Origin: an uncultured Opitutia bacterium
Lineage (GTDB): Bacteria; Verrucomicrobiota; Verrucomicrobiia; Opitutales; Opitutaceae
NCBI GenBank assembly: GCA_903855985.1
Contig: CAIOAO010000013.1
Location: 1 to 64,000 of the forward strand
Length of the DNA: 64,000 nucleotides
Direction of reading: 5' to 3'
Of this stretch, positions 53,426 to 62,630 are shown in pieces; the first letter of the stretch is position 1, and each line of letters starts with the position of its first letter. The position numbers and the translations under genes are program-made. The notes below the pieces were generated by a model. It was not told the DNA's origin, made no database searches, and worked only from the letters and a program-made list of their open reading frames with translations.

Positions 53426-54906
53426 CCGGCCGGCGCCTGCTTCGTCTCGTGCTCGCTGATGTATTTGCGGGTCGCGGCCGGCAGCTCGTTCCAAATCCGG
53501 TACGCGATGATGCCGCCCGCCAGTGCGAAGGGCATGAGGAAGATCGGCCACCACTGCCAGTTGTGACCCTGCCAGCTCGTGCCCGTAAGAAAACCGACGC
53601 ACACGGACTGCACGCTGCTGCCGAGGTAGACGCAGCCGTCAATCAGGCCGGAGCAGGTCGCCGTCGCCTTGCGCCCGCCAAAATCCGCCGCCGCCGTGCC
53701 CGACATCAGCGAGTGCACGCCCGTCACCGCGGCGACAATCAACAGCGCGGCGATGCCGACCATGTACGGAAACTTGAACAGGTTCATCGCCATGATTGCC
53801 GCCATCATGAGCATGAACATCGAGAAGATCGCCGCCGGCGGGCCGCGCCGGGACTGGAAAAACTTGTCCGAGACCAGCCCGCCCGCGAAGCCGCCGACGA
53901 TGCCGAAAAGGCAGAGCAGCAGGCCCCAGTTGGCGATGATACCCTCCGCCCCCGGCTGGGGCACCTGCTTCGCAAAGATCGTGTACCACTGCATGATGCC
54001 GTTGCGCAGCACGCCGGCGGTCAGTTCCACGCCGCCGAGCAGCAGCATGAGCGGGCTGAGGAAGACCTTCTTCAGCAAATCCATCGTCGAGTAGGTCTCG
54101 TGCATGTGGCCCGATGACGCGTCGTGCGTGTCGAGGTGCGGGAAACCCGCGTCCTCCGGCGTCTCCTTGATCAGCCACATGTCCAGCACCAGCCAGACCA
54201 GGAGGATGGCCGCGGGGACAAAAAACACCGCCCAGGTCGCGTCGTGGGCCGCGCCCGCCGGCACGAAGATCCACCGCAGCAGCGTGGACACCGGGTTGTC
54301 CGCGCCCGCCGCCACCTTGGTCAGGTTCACGATCGACTGGCCCCACTCGAAGGCGAAATACACGCCGAACGAGATCAGCGTGCCGAAGATGGCGCCAAAC
54401 ACGCCGCGCTCCCGCACGTGGAACCAGTTCGCCTTCACCTTGATGATCGAGACCGCGCCGTAGCTCTGGAAATACATGTTCAGCGAGTAGATCACCACAA
54501 ACGGCCAGAACAGCGGGATCGACGTGCGCCCCGTCAGCACCAGCCAGGTGATCACGCCGAGCGCGATGTTGGCCAGCGACGCGCCGAGCGCCGCGATGAC
54601 AATGCCCTTCTTGCCGCCGATCCGGTCCACCAGCGGCCCGTTCACGAGGAAGGAAAACGCATAGACGCCCGTGCCCGCCGCGAAGATCAGCCCGAAATCC
54701 TCGTTCGACATCAGCGTGCCGAAGGCGTTTTTCGCCACCGTCAGGTTGTACCGCCCCATGTAGAGGAACGAGTACGTCATCCCCAGCGGGAACCAGTTGA
54801 TGAAGCGCCGGCTCAGGAACCACGGCCCGTGCTTGAGGGGGTTGTTATAGAAATAAACCCCGATGACGGTGATGAGGCAGATGGCGACAATTCCGAGGGA
54901 CGACAT
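53410..54906 (-). CDS. MFS transporter, organophosphate:phosphate antiporter (GlpT/UhpT)-like
   Basis: MSSLGIVAICLITVIGVYFY...GMTYSFLYMGRYNLTVAKNAFGTLMSNEDFGLIF...NMYFQSYGAVSIIKVKANWFHVRERGVFGAIFG. Confidence 0.85.
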   Translation of the reverse strand: MSSLGIVAICLITVIGVYFYNNPLKHGPWFLSRRFINWFPLGMTYSFLYMGRYNLTVAKNAFGTLMSNEDFGLIFAAGTGVYAFSFLVNGPLVDRIGGKKGIVIAALGASLANIALGVITWLVLTGRTSIPLFWPFVVIYSLNMYFQSYGAVSIIKVKANWFHVRERGVFGAIFGTLISFGVYFAFEWGQSIVNLTKVAAGADNPVSTLLRWIFVPAGAAHDATWAVFFVPAAILLVWLVLDMWLIKETPEDAGFPHLDTHDASSGHMHETYSTMDLLKKVFLSPLMLLLGGVELTAGVLRNGIMQWYTIFAKQVPQPGAEGIIANWGLLLCLFGIVGGFAGGLVSDKFFQSRRGPPAAIFSMFMLMMAAIMAMNLFKFPYMVGIAALLIVAAVTGVHSLMSGTAAADFGGRKATATCSGLIDGCVYLGSSVQSVCVGFLTGTSWQGHNWQWWPIFLMPFALAGGIIAYRIWNELPAATRKYISEHETKQAPAGHSKS

Positions 54907-55077
54907 GGCGGGAAGCGTGGAGGAGGCGGGCGCAGCAAAGGCGAGGCCGCGCCCAACGTCCAGCCGAACTCCCGCGAATGCACGGAAAATCCGCCGCGCC
55001 GCGTCCGCCCCGTGACTTTCCCGCGACACCCGCCGGCACGCTTGCGCGGCTGGCACGTTTCCCGCAGCGTCCCGGGC

Positions 55078-56508
55078 ATGAGTGCCGTCGTCCCGTTCCG
55101 CCGTACCAAGATCATCTTCACGCTCGGTCCCGCCACCGAGAGCGAGGAAATGCTCGAGAAAATGATCCGTGCCGGCGCCGACGTGGTCCGCCTGAACATG
55201 GCCCACGCCCACCACGACTGGACCCGCGAGGTCATCCGCCGCGTCCGCACCGTCAGCGCCCGCGTCGGCCGCGAGGTGGCCATCATGATGGACATCAAGG
55301 GCCCCGAGATCCGCACCGGCGACCTCGCCACGCCCCTCGAGCTCAAGGCCGGCGAAATCTTCGACTTCACCGTGCGGCCCGGCACCCGCGACTCGGCCGA
55401 GGAGATCCGCTCGGTGGACGTCAACTACCAGAACCTCGTCAACGACATCTCCGTCGGGAGCATCGTGCTCGTGGACAACGGCCTGCTGCGCCTCGAGGTG
55501 CTGGCCAAATCCGACGCCCACATCCGCTGCCGCGTCCTCATCGCCGGCCAGCTCAGCTCGCGCCGGCACATCAACCTCCCCGGCGTGAAGGTCAACCTGC
55601 CCGCTTTCACCGAGAAGGACCGCGCCGACACCCTCGTCGGCCTCGCCGAGGGCATTGATTTCGTCGCGCTCTCCTTCGTCCGCGAGGCGAAGGACGTGCT
55701 GCAGCTGCGCGAGTTCCTCACCGCGCAGAAATCCACCGTCCGCATCATCGCCAAGATCGAGGACCAGTCCGCCATCACCCACCTCGACGAAATCGTCGCC
55801 GCCTGCGACGCCCTCATGGTCGCCCGCGGCGACCTGGGCATCGAGTGCCCGTTCGAGGAACTGCCCGTCATTCAGCGCCGCGCCGTGCGCGCCTGCCTCG
55901 CCCAGGGCCGGCCGGTCATCGTCGCCACCCACATGCTCGAGTCCATGATCACCCAGCCCGTGCCCACCCGCGCGGAGATCACGGACGTCGCCAACGCCGT
56001 CTACGAATACGCCGACTGCGTCATGCTCTCCGGCGAGACCACCGTCGGCAAATACCCGGTCGAGTGCGTCCAGATGCTGGACAAGATCGCCCGCCGGATT
56101 GAGTCCGAGGACGACCTCGACGACCGCGAACCCGCAAACTTCACCGGCGACCGCATGAAGGTGCTGCACTCCGCCGTCGTGCTCGCGAACGAGATCCCGC
56201 ACTCCAAGATCATCACCTTCACCCGCCACGGCTTCATGGCCAACGGCCTCGCCGCGCTGCGCCCGGTGCACGCGCCCATCCTGGCCATCACGCCGGCCCT
56301 CGGGCTGCTGCGCCAGCTCCGCCTGCTGCGCGCGGTCGAACCCTACCTGATGCCGCTGGCCGACGAGCCCGATGCCACGATCGAGAACGCCCTCGCCCTG
56401 CTCCGCCGCGCCGGCCGCATCGCGCCCGGCGACAAGCTCATCCTCGCCTCCGACATCCTCTCGCTCGACCGCCTGGTCGACAGCGTGCAGCTGCGGACGG
56501 TGACCTGA
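55078..56508 (+). CDS. pyk: Pyruvate kinase
   Basis: RRTKIIFTLGPATESEEMLEKMIRAGADVVRLNMAHA...MMDIKGPEIRTG...ARGDLGIECPFEELP...CVMLSGETTVGKYPVECV; start trimmed to MSAVVPF. Confidence 0.95.
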   Translation: MSAVVPFRRTKIIFTLGPATESEEMLEKMIRAGADVVRLNMAHAHHDWTREVIRRVRTVSARVGREVAIMMDIKGPEIRTGDLATPLELKAGEIFDFTVRPGTRDSAEEIRSVDVNYQNLVNDISVGSIVLVDNGLLRLEVLAKSDAHIRCRVLIAGQLSSRRHINLPGVKVNLPAFTEKDRADTLVGLAEGIDFVALSFVREAKDVLQLREFLTAQKSTVRIIAKIEDQSAITHLDEIVAACDALMVARGDLGIECPFEELPVIQRRAVRACLAQGRPVIVATHMLESMITQPVPTRAEITDVANAVYEYADCVMLSGETTVGKYPVECVQMLDKIARRIESEDDLDDREPANFTGDRMKVLHSAVVLANEIPHSKIITFTRHGFMANGLAALRPVHAPILAITPALGLLRQLRLLRAVEPYLMPLADEPDATIENALALLRRAGRIAPGDKLILASDILSLDRLVDSVQLRTVT

Positions 56509-56538
56509 AACCCCGCCAATTTTCCCGCCCTGGCCCGC

Positions 56539-57462
56539 ATGAACGGCAAGGAACGATTTCTGAAAACGCTGCGGTTCGAGACGCCGGACCGGCCGCCGCA
56601 TTTCGAGGCCATGTTTGAGCTGGAACGGGAGGCGTTTGGGTTGCAGTTCCCCGACCGGAACGACTGGGCCACCGACCGGGACCGCAAGATCGGGACCTGC
56701 GTCGAGATCTACCAGCACATCGTCGAGCGCTACCAGTGGGATGCCCTGGCCGTGTACTGGCCGTGGGGCGATCCCGCCGGCGTGCGCGCCGCCCAGCGCG
56801 CATTCGGCGGGCAGATCGCCATCGGCGGCATGGTGGGCGGAGGGTTGTGGTGCATTGACCAGATTGATGACTGGGAACAGTTCGCCACCGACCTGGCCGA
56901 ACGCCGCGACCTGATCCACGCCGAGGCCGAGCGCCGCTGCCTCGACGCGTGCGGGCGGATTGACCGGTTGGTGGAGGCCGGGGCGGACTTCATCTATCTG
57001 CCGCACGACGTGGCCTTCAACGGCGGCACCTTCTGCTCGCCGGAGGATTTCCGCGAGATCGTCACCCCGTACTTGGCCCGGCTCGTCGCGCGCGTGAAGC
57101 AGCGCGGCGCCCTCGCGTTCTTTCACAGCGACGGCAACCTCATGTCCGTGCTCGACCAGATCCTGGACTGCGGGCCGCATGCGCTCCAGTCGCTCGACCC
57201 GATGGCCGGCATGGACCTGGCTGTGGTCAAACAGCGCACCCATGGCAAAATGGCGCTGATGGGCAACGTGCAGTGCAACCTGCTGCAGGATGGCCCGCGG
57301 GAGGCGATCCGCCGGTCGGCCCGGTATTGTCTCGAGCACGGCAGCCCGGGTGGCGGGTATATATTCTCCACGTCCAACACGATTTTTCCCGGCATGCCGC
57401 TCGCCCACTATGAGTACATGCTGGAGGTTTTCCGCGAATTTTGCCGCGAAGGGCCCAAATGA
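56539..57462 (+). CDS. Uroporphyrinogen decarboxylase (URO-D) family protein
   Basis: MNGKERFLKTLRFETPDRPPHFEAMFELEREAFGLQF...FFHSDGNLMSVLDQILDCGPHALQSLDPMAGMDL. Confidence 0.85.
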   Translation: MNGKERFLKTLRFETPDRPPHFEAMFELEREAFGLQFPDRNDWATDRDRKIGTCVEIYQHIVERYQWDALAVYWPWGDPAGVRAAQRAFGGQIAIGGMVGGGLWCIDQIDDWEQFATDLAERRDLIHAEAERRCLDACGRIDRLVEAGADFIYLPHDVAFNGGTFCSPEDFREIVTPYLARLVARVKQRGALAFFHSDGNLMSVLDQILDCGPHALQSLDPMAGMDLAVVKQRTHGKMALMGNVQCNLLQDGPREAIRRSARYCLEHGSPGGGYIFSTSNTIFPGMPLAHYEYMLEVFREFCREGPK

Positions 57463-57530
57463 GCGCCGGCCGGCTGATGCCGCGCAAATGGCTTGAACCG
57501 GGTCCGGGGGCACGTTTGCTCGCCCGCGAC

Positions 57531-57926
57531 ATGCGCCGCCAACTCTCGCTCCTCCTGACCCTGACCGCGTGGCTTCTCGCCACGGGCAGCCATTGGGACC
57601 TGGTGCAGACCTTCGGGTGGGGCCGCATGATCGCGACCTACACGCAGTCCATGCCACTGTTGCGCGCGGTGGAAAAAACCCTCGCCGGCGACACCCTCTG
57701 CGGCGTGTGCGTGGTCGTCCAGGACGCGAAGCAGCAGCAGGACGCCGCCGGCGCCAAAGCCCCCGGCTCCAAGGCACCGGAGAAGATCTTTTTCGTGAGC
57801 ACGCCCGGCGTGCTCGTGTACGCCTCGCCCGCGCCGCTGTGCGCCGGCCTGGTCCCCGCGGGGTCGGCGCTCCGGAGCGCCGATCGCACCGCCCCGCCGC
57901 TCCCGCCCCCGCGGACGCTGGCCTGA
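57531..57926 (+). CDS. Small exported/membrane protein with CxxC, upstream of a TonB receptor
   Basis: MRRQLSLLLTLTAWLLATGSHWDLVQTFGWGRMIATYTQSMPLLRAVEKTLAGDTLCGVC. Confidence 0.6.
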   Translation: MRRQLSLLLTLTAWLLATGSHWDLVQTFGWGRMIATYTQSMPLLRAVEKTLAGDTLCGVCVVVQDAKQQQDAAGAKAPGSKAPEKIFFVSTPGVLVYASPAPLCAGLVPAGSALRSADRTAPPLPPPRTLA

Positions 57927-58077
57927 ACCTGCCGCCGCGCTTCTGAGCGTGCCGCGTTTCCGCCTGCTTCGGCGGGACGCCACCGACCCGCGTTTCACGG
58001 CGGCCTTCGCCCACCCGGCCCTTCCGGCCGTGCCTCCGCGCGCCCGCGCGCCCACCCGCCAGCAACCGTCTTCTTCC

Positions 58078-60369
58078 ATGAATTTCCGTCTCCCTCTTTC
58101 CCTCACTTTCTCCCTTCTCCTCACCAGCGCGGTTTCCGCGCAGGTGCCCGGCTCCGGGGATCCCGCGCAGCCGGTTTCCCTCGACCGCATCGATGTCACC
58201 GCCGGCCGCGGTGGTCCGGCCACACGGGACAATTCCCTCCTGCCGGTCACCGCCAGCATCACCGCCCCGCGCCTCGAGGAAACCGTCAACCTCATCGACA
58301 CCGAGGACGCCGTGAAATACCTGCCCAGTCTCTTTCTGCGAAAGCGCAATTACGGCGACACCCAGGCAGTGATGGCCACGCGCACCTGGGGCGTCAGCTC
58401 CAGCGCTCGCAGCCTGGTCTTTGCCGACGGCGTGCTGCTCACCGCGCTGGTGGCCAACAACAATACGATCGGCGCCCCGCGCTGGGGCCTTATCGCCCCC
58501 GCCGAGATCGACCACATCGACGTGAGGTACGGACCGTTCTCCGCCGCCTACGCCGGCAACTCCATGGGCGCCGTCATGGAAATCTTCACCCGCCAGCCGG
58601 AAAAGTTCGAGTCCTCCCTCGTCCAGGCCGAGGCCTGGCAGAACTTCGCCCTGTACGGCACCAAGGGCGATTTTTACACCCACCAGACCGCCGCACTTGT
58701 CGGTAACCGCGCGGGCAAGTTCTCGTTCTGGATCAGCGGTAATTTCCAGGACAGCCACAGCCAGCCGCTCACCTTCGTCACCGCCGCGACCTTCCCGGCG
58801 GGCACCACCGGCGGCTACGCGGATCGCAACAAGCTCGGCGCGCCCGCCAATGTCCTCGGCGCCAGCGGCCTGCTCCACACCAAGATGAGCAACGCCCGGT
58901 TCAAGGCCGCCTACGACCTCACCCCGTGGCTGCGCGTCGCCTACACCTTCGGCCTCTGGCGCAACGACGCCAAGTCCACGACCCAGACCTATCTCACCAA
59001 CGCCGCCGGCCTGCCCACCTACGCCGGCCAGACCGGCTTCGCCAGCGGCACCTACGGCTTGTTCGAGCAGCACTCGGCCCACAGCCTCACGTTCCGGACC
59101 GACACCAAGGGTCACTGGGACTTCGAGCTCGACGCCAGCGCCTACCACTACGACCACGACAAACAGCGCACGCCCACCACCGCGTCCGCCACCAACGCGG
59201 GCGGACTCGCCCTCGGCTCCGCCGGCCGCGTCGCCGTGCTCGATGGCACCGGCTGGTCCACGCTCGATTTCAAGGGCACCTGGCGCCCCGACGGCACTTC
59301 CGGCACGCACACGGTGACGTTCGGCGCGCACCACGACCAGTACCGGCTCTTCAACCCGACCTACAACACCCCTGACTGGACCTCCGGCAGCACATACTCG
59401 TCCGTGGCCACCGAGGGCGACGGCAAGACCCGCACGCAGGCACTCTGGGCGCAGGATGCCTGGCAGATCGCCCCCGCGTGGAAGCTCACCACCGGCCTGC
59501 GCTACGAGGACTGGCGCGCTTTCGACGGCTACAACGTCAATGGCGTCACCAGCGTCCGCCAGCCCACCGTCACCGCGTCCAATCTTTCGCCCAAGGTCCG
59601 GCTCGTCTGGACCGCCTCGCCCGTATGGACCGTCACCGCCTCCATCGGCCAGGCCTACCGTTATGCCACCGCCGCCGAGCTTTATCAGCTCGTGTCCACC
59701 GGCACCACGTTCACCTCGCCGAACCCCAACCTGAAGCCCGACGACAACCTCTCCGTCGAGCTCGTCCTCGAGCGTTCCTTCGCCCAGGGCCGGGCGCGCG
59801 TGTCCCTGTTCCAGGACGACGTTCACGACGCGATCATCTCGCAGTTCCTGCCGCTCGTTGCCGGCTCGTCCACGCTCTACTCCTACCTCGCCAACGTGGA
59901 CCACGTACGTGCACGCGGCGTGGAGTTCTATGTCGAGCGGCGCGATGTGCTCGTCCGCGGTCTGGAGTTCTCGGGTAGCGTGACCTACCTCAACGCCCGC
60001 ACCCTCGCGATCTCCGGCGCCGCCAGTGCCACCGCGCCCGCCGGTTCCGCCATCGGCAAGTTCCTGCCCAACATCCCAGAGTGGCGCATGGGATTCCTCG
60101 TGACCTACCGCCCGGATGAGCGCTGGGCGTTTTCCGCCGGTGGCCGCTACAGCGACAAGCTCTGGACGACCCTCGACAACTCCGACGTGAACCCGAACAC
60201 GTACCAGGGTTTTGCCGCGTGGTTTGTCGCCGACGTCCACGTGAACTTCCGGATCGACCAGCACTGGTCCACGTCCGTGGGTCTGGATAATGTCCTCAAC
60301 CGGAAATATTTCCTGTTCCACCCGTTCCCCCAGCGGACCGCCGTGGCGAACCTGAAGTACGCCTTCTGA
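58078..60369 (+). CDS. TonB-dependent outer membrane receptor
   Basis: Signal peptide; plug domain (IDTEDAVKYLPSLFLRKRNYGDTQAVMATRTWG...VRYGPFSAAYAGNSMGAV); C-terminal beta-strand ...RTAVANLKYAF. Confidence 0.93.
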   Translation: MNFRLPLSLTFSLLLTSAVSAQVPGSGDPAQPVSLDRIDVTAGRGGPATRDNSLLPVTASITAPRLEETVNLIDTEDAVKYLPSLFLRKRNYGDTQAVMATRTWGVSSSARSLVFADGVLLTALVANNNTIGAPRWGLIAPAEIDHIDVRYGPFSAAYAGNSMGAVMEIFTRQPEKFESSLVQAEAWQNFALYGTKGDFYTHQTAALVGNRAGKFSFWISGNFQDSHSQPLTFVTAATFPAGTTGGYADRNKLGAPANVLGASGLLHTKMSNARFKAAYDLTPWLRVAYTFGLWRNDAKSTTQTYLTNAAGLPTYAGQTGFASGTYGLFEQHSAHSLTFRTDTKGHWDFELDASAYHYDHDKQRTPTTASATNAGGLALGSAGRVAVLDGTGWSTLDFKGTWRPDGTSGTHTVTFGAHHDQYRLFNPTYNTPDWTSGSTYSSVATEGDGKTRTQALWAQDAWQIAPAWKLTTGLRYEDWRAFDGYNVNGVTSVRQPTVTASNLSPKVRLVWTASPVWTVTASIGQAYRYATAAELYQLVSTGTTFTSPNPNLKPDDNLSVELVLERSFAQGRARVSLFQDDVHDAIISQFLPLVAGSSTLYSYLANVDHVRARGVEFYVERRDVLVRGLEFSGSVTYLNARTLAISGAASATAPAGSAIGKFLPNIPEWRMGFLVTYRPDERWAFSAGGRYSDKLWTTLDNSDVNPNTYQGFAAWFVADVHVNFRIDQHWSTSVGLDNVLNRKYFLFHPFPQRTAVANLKYAF

Positions 60370-60381
60370 GCCGCCCTTCCC

Positions 60382-61818
60382 ATGAACCAGCTCTCCCCGG
60401 GCTCATCCCCGCCGTCTGAATCGCAGTCCGCGCTCTACCGCGCGGTCTGGCGCTGGCACTTTTATGCCGGCCTCTTTGTCGCGCCACTGGCCATCCTGCT
60501 CTCCGTCACCGGCGCGATCTACCTCTGGAAACCGCAGTATGAGGCGTGGCGCTACCGGGCTTTGCTCACGGCTCCGGTCGGCACCGTCACCCAATCCGCC
60601 GCGGCCCAGTTCGCCGCCGCCACCGCCACGCATCCCGACGCCACCGCGATCACGTTCACGCCGGCGTTCACGCCCGGTAGCACGAGCGAGACTGTCTTGC
60701 GGCTGCGCGACGGCGAAAAAACTTCGGTCTATGTCGATCCCGCCACGGCGCGCGTCACCGGCGAACTGGCCGACTCCGACCGGTTCATGCGGATCGTCCA
60801 CGACCTGCACGGTACACTCCTCGCCGGCTCCGCCGGCGAGTACGTCGTGGAGCTCGCCGCCAGCTGGGCCATCATCCTCTTCCTGACCGGCCTGTACCTC
60901 TGGTGGCCCCGCCCGCATTTCACCGCCTGGGGCTTCCTGCTGCCCCGGTTGCGCGCGAAGGGCCGCGTTTTCTGGCGTGACCTGCACGCCGTGCCCGCCG
61001 TCTGGCTCGCCGCCGCCACGCTGTTCCTTCTGACCACCGGACTGCTGTGGACCAAGGCCGCCGGCACCTGGTATCGCACGATTTCCGCAGCCGTCGGCCA
61101 GGGCACGCCACGCGAGTCCAACGCCGGAGCCCACCGCTCCGAGCTGACCGGCTGGTCCCCGCCCCTCCAGGCCGGCCTGGCCCAAAAAATCGACGCCCTC
61201 GTCTCCGCTCCGCCCGCCGACGACCCCCACGCCGAGCACCGCCGGGCGTCAGCCGAATCGAAATTCGAAAATCGAAATTCGAAAATCCCGTCCCTCTCCC
61301 TCGATCGGGTGATTGCCATCGCCGCCGAACACCACGTGACGCAACCCTACGCCATCGCCCTCCCGGTCGGCCCCACCGGCGTGTACAGCGCCCTCACCGA
61401 CCGCAACCTCGCCTTCTCGCGCGTCTATCTGCACCTCGACCGCTACTCCGGCCGCGTACTCGCCGAGGTCCGCTACGGTGATTTCGGCTGGCTCGCGAAA
61501 TTTTCCCTCTGGGCGATCATTGCGCACGAGGGCCAGCTCTTCGGCCTGCTCAACCAGCTCCTCGGCACCCTCGCCGCGCTCGGCGTCCTGCTCCTCGCCG
61601 TTACCGGCCTCACCATGTGGTGGCAGCGCCGCCCCGCCAGCCAGCTCGCCGCCCCCGCCAGCGACGCGACCCTGCCGCGGGCAGTCTTCGTCGGCACCCT
61701 CCTCCTCGCCGCCTTCCTGCCCCTGCTGGCCGCCTCGCTGGTCCTTGCCTGGCTGGCGGATCATTTTCTCCGGCAGCGTTGGCCAGCCTTGTCGCGCGAC
61801 AACCCCACGACCGACTGA
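60382..61818 (+). CDS. PepSY-associated TM helix protein (PiuB-like)
   Basis: AVWRWHFYAGLFVAPLAILLSVTGAIYLWKPQYEAWRYR...IVHDLHGTLLAGSAGEYVVELAASWAIILFLTGLYLWWPR. Confidence 0.9.
   Translation: MNQLSPGSSPPSESQSALYRAVWRWHFYAGLFVAPLAILLSVTGAIYLWKPQYEAWRYRALLTAPVGTVTQSAAAQFAAATATHPDATAITFTPAFTPGSTSETVLRLRDGEKTSVYVDPATARVTGELADSDRFMRIVHDLHGTLLAGSAGEYVVELAASWAIILFLTGLYLWWPRPHFTAWGFLLPRLRAKGRVFWRDLHAVPAVWLAAATLFLLTTGLLWTKAAGTWYRTISAAVGQGTPRESNAGAHRSELTGWSPPLQAGLAQKIDALVSAPPADDPHAEHRRASAESKFENRNSKIPSLSLDRVIAIAAEHHVTQPYAIALPVGPTGVYSALTDRNLAFSRVYLHLDRYSGRVLAEVRYGDFGWLAKFSLWAIIAHEGQLFGLLNQLLGTLAALGVLLLAVTGLTMWWQRRPASQLAAPASDATLPRAVFVGTLLLAAFLPLLAASLVLAWLADHFLRQRWPALSRDNPTTD
61256..61287. repeat. AT-rich short-word repeat inside the PepSY CDS (family G)
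   Basis: aatcgaaattcgaa x2 then aatc (heptads AATCGAA/ATTCGAA), encodes ...ESKFENRNSKIP... Confidence 0.88.
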
Positions 61819-61935
61819 ACGTCTTAAACCCTGCCGCTTGTCATCGCGCCATTCTGCTCCCTAGTGTTGGCCTAATCGCCGGCATCCGGACCTGCTTGCA
61901 GCATGGACGGGGGCACTGCATTACGCCCGCTCTTC

Positions 61936-62619
61936 ATGAACCAACCCGTCCTCGTCACGATCTCCGTCACCGGCTTCAGCGTGGCGTTCCTCCATGCGGC
62001 GATCCCGACGCACTGGCTGCCGTTCGTGCTGACCGGCCGGGTGCAGAAATGGAGCCGGGGCAAAACCCTGCTCGTCACGGCGCTGTGCGGCTCGGGCCAC
62101 GTGTTGTTCACCGCCGTCCTGGGGCTTCTCGTGGTCTGGCTCGGCTTTGTCCTCAACGACCGGATCGGGGCCTGGTTTCCGCGGATCGCCGGCGGCACGC
62201 TGCTGGGCTTCGGCTTGTTTTACCTCTACCGGCAATTTGCCGGCCTGGGTCACGGCCACACCCACGCATTCGGCGAAGCGGAGTGCGGGTCAAACCCGGA
62301 CGCACCGGGGCTGAATCCACCGCTCCCCGCCAAATCGGACCGCGCCGCCATCATCAGCCTCTGGATCCTGCTCACGTTCTCCCCCTGCGAGGCCTTCATC
62401 CCGGTCTATGTCTCCGGCGTGCGCTACGGCTGGGGCGGGTTCGCCCTGCTGACCGCCCTGCTCTGCGTCGGCTCCGTCCTCGGCATGGTGGTGTTCACCT
62501 GGCTGACCCTCATCGGCCTCGAGAAACTGGAACTCAAGTGGATCGAGCGCTACGATCGCGGCGTGCTCGGCGGACTGCTGTGTGCCCTCGGTCTGTTCGT
62601 CATGTTTTTTGAAAAGTAA
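61936..62619 (+). CDS. NicO/UreH-like integral membrane protein with His-rich loop
   Basis: FLHAAIPTHWLPFVLTGRVQKWSRGKTLLVTALCGSGHVLFTAVLG...GLGHGHTHAFGEAECG; followed by P1B-ATPase. Confidence 0.65.
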   Translation: MNQPVLVTISVTGFSVAFLHAAIPTHWLPFVLTGRVQKWSRGKTLLVTALCGSGHVLFTAVLGLLVVWLGFVLNDRIGAWFPRIAGGTLLGFGLFYLYRQFAGLGHGHTHAFGEAECGSNPDAPGLNPPLPAKSDRAAIISLWILLTFSPCEAFIPVYVSGVRYGWGGFALLTALLCVGSVLGMVVFTWLTLIGLEKLELKWIERYDRGVLGGLLCALGLFVMFFEK

Positions 62620-62630
62620 GGGCTCCCTCC

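Noticed and set aside
54124-55077. N-terminal 318-codon extension of the pyruvate kinase ORF
   Set aside because: Antisense to the MFS gene; pyruvate kinase homology starts at MSAVVPFRRTKIIFTLGP (55078).
53410-60321. 2303-aa minus-strand ORF
   Set aside because: Only the first-translated-to-last part corresponding to 53410-54906 is a real MFS transporter. The rest is antisense to pyk, URO-D and the TonB receptor, an artefact of high GC with few stops.
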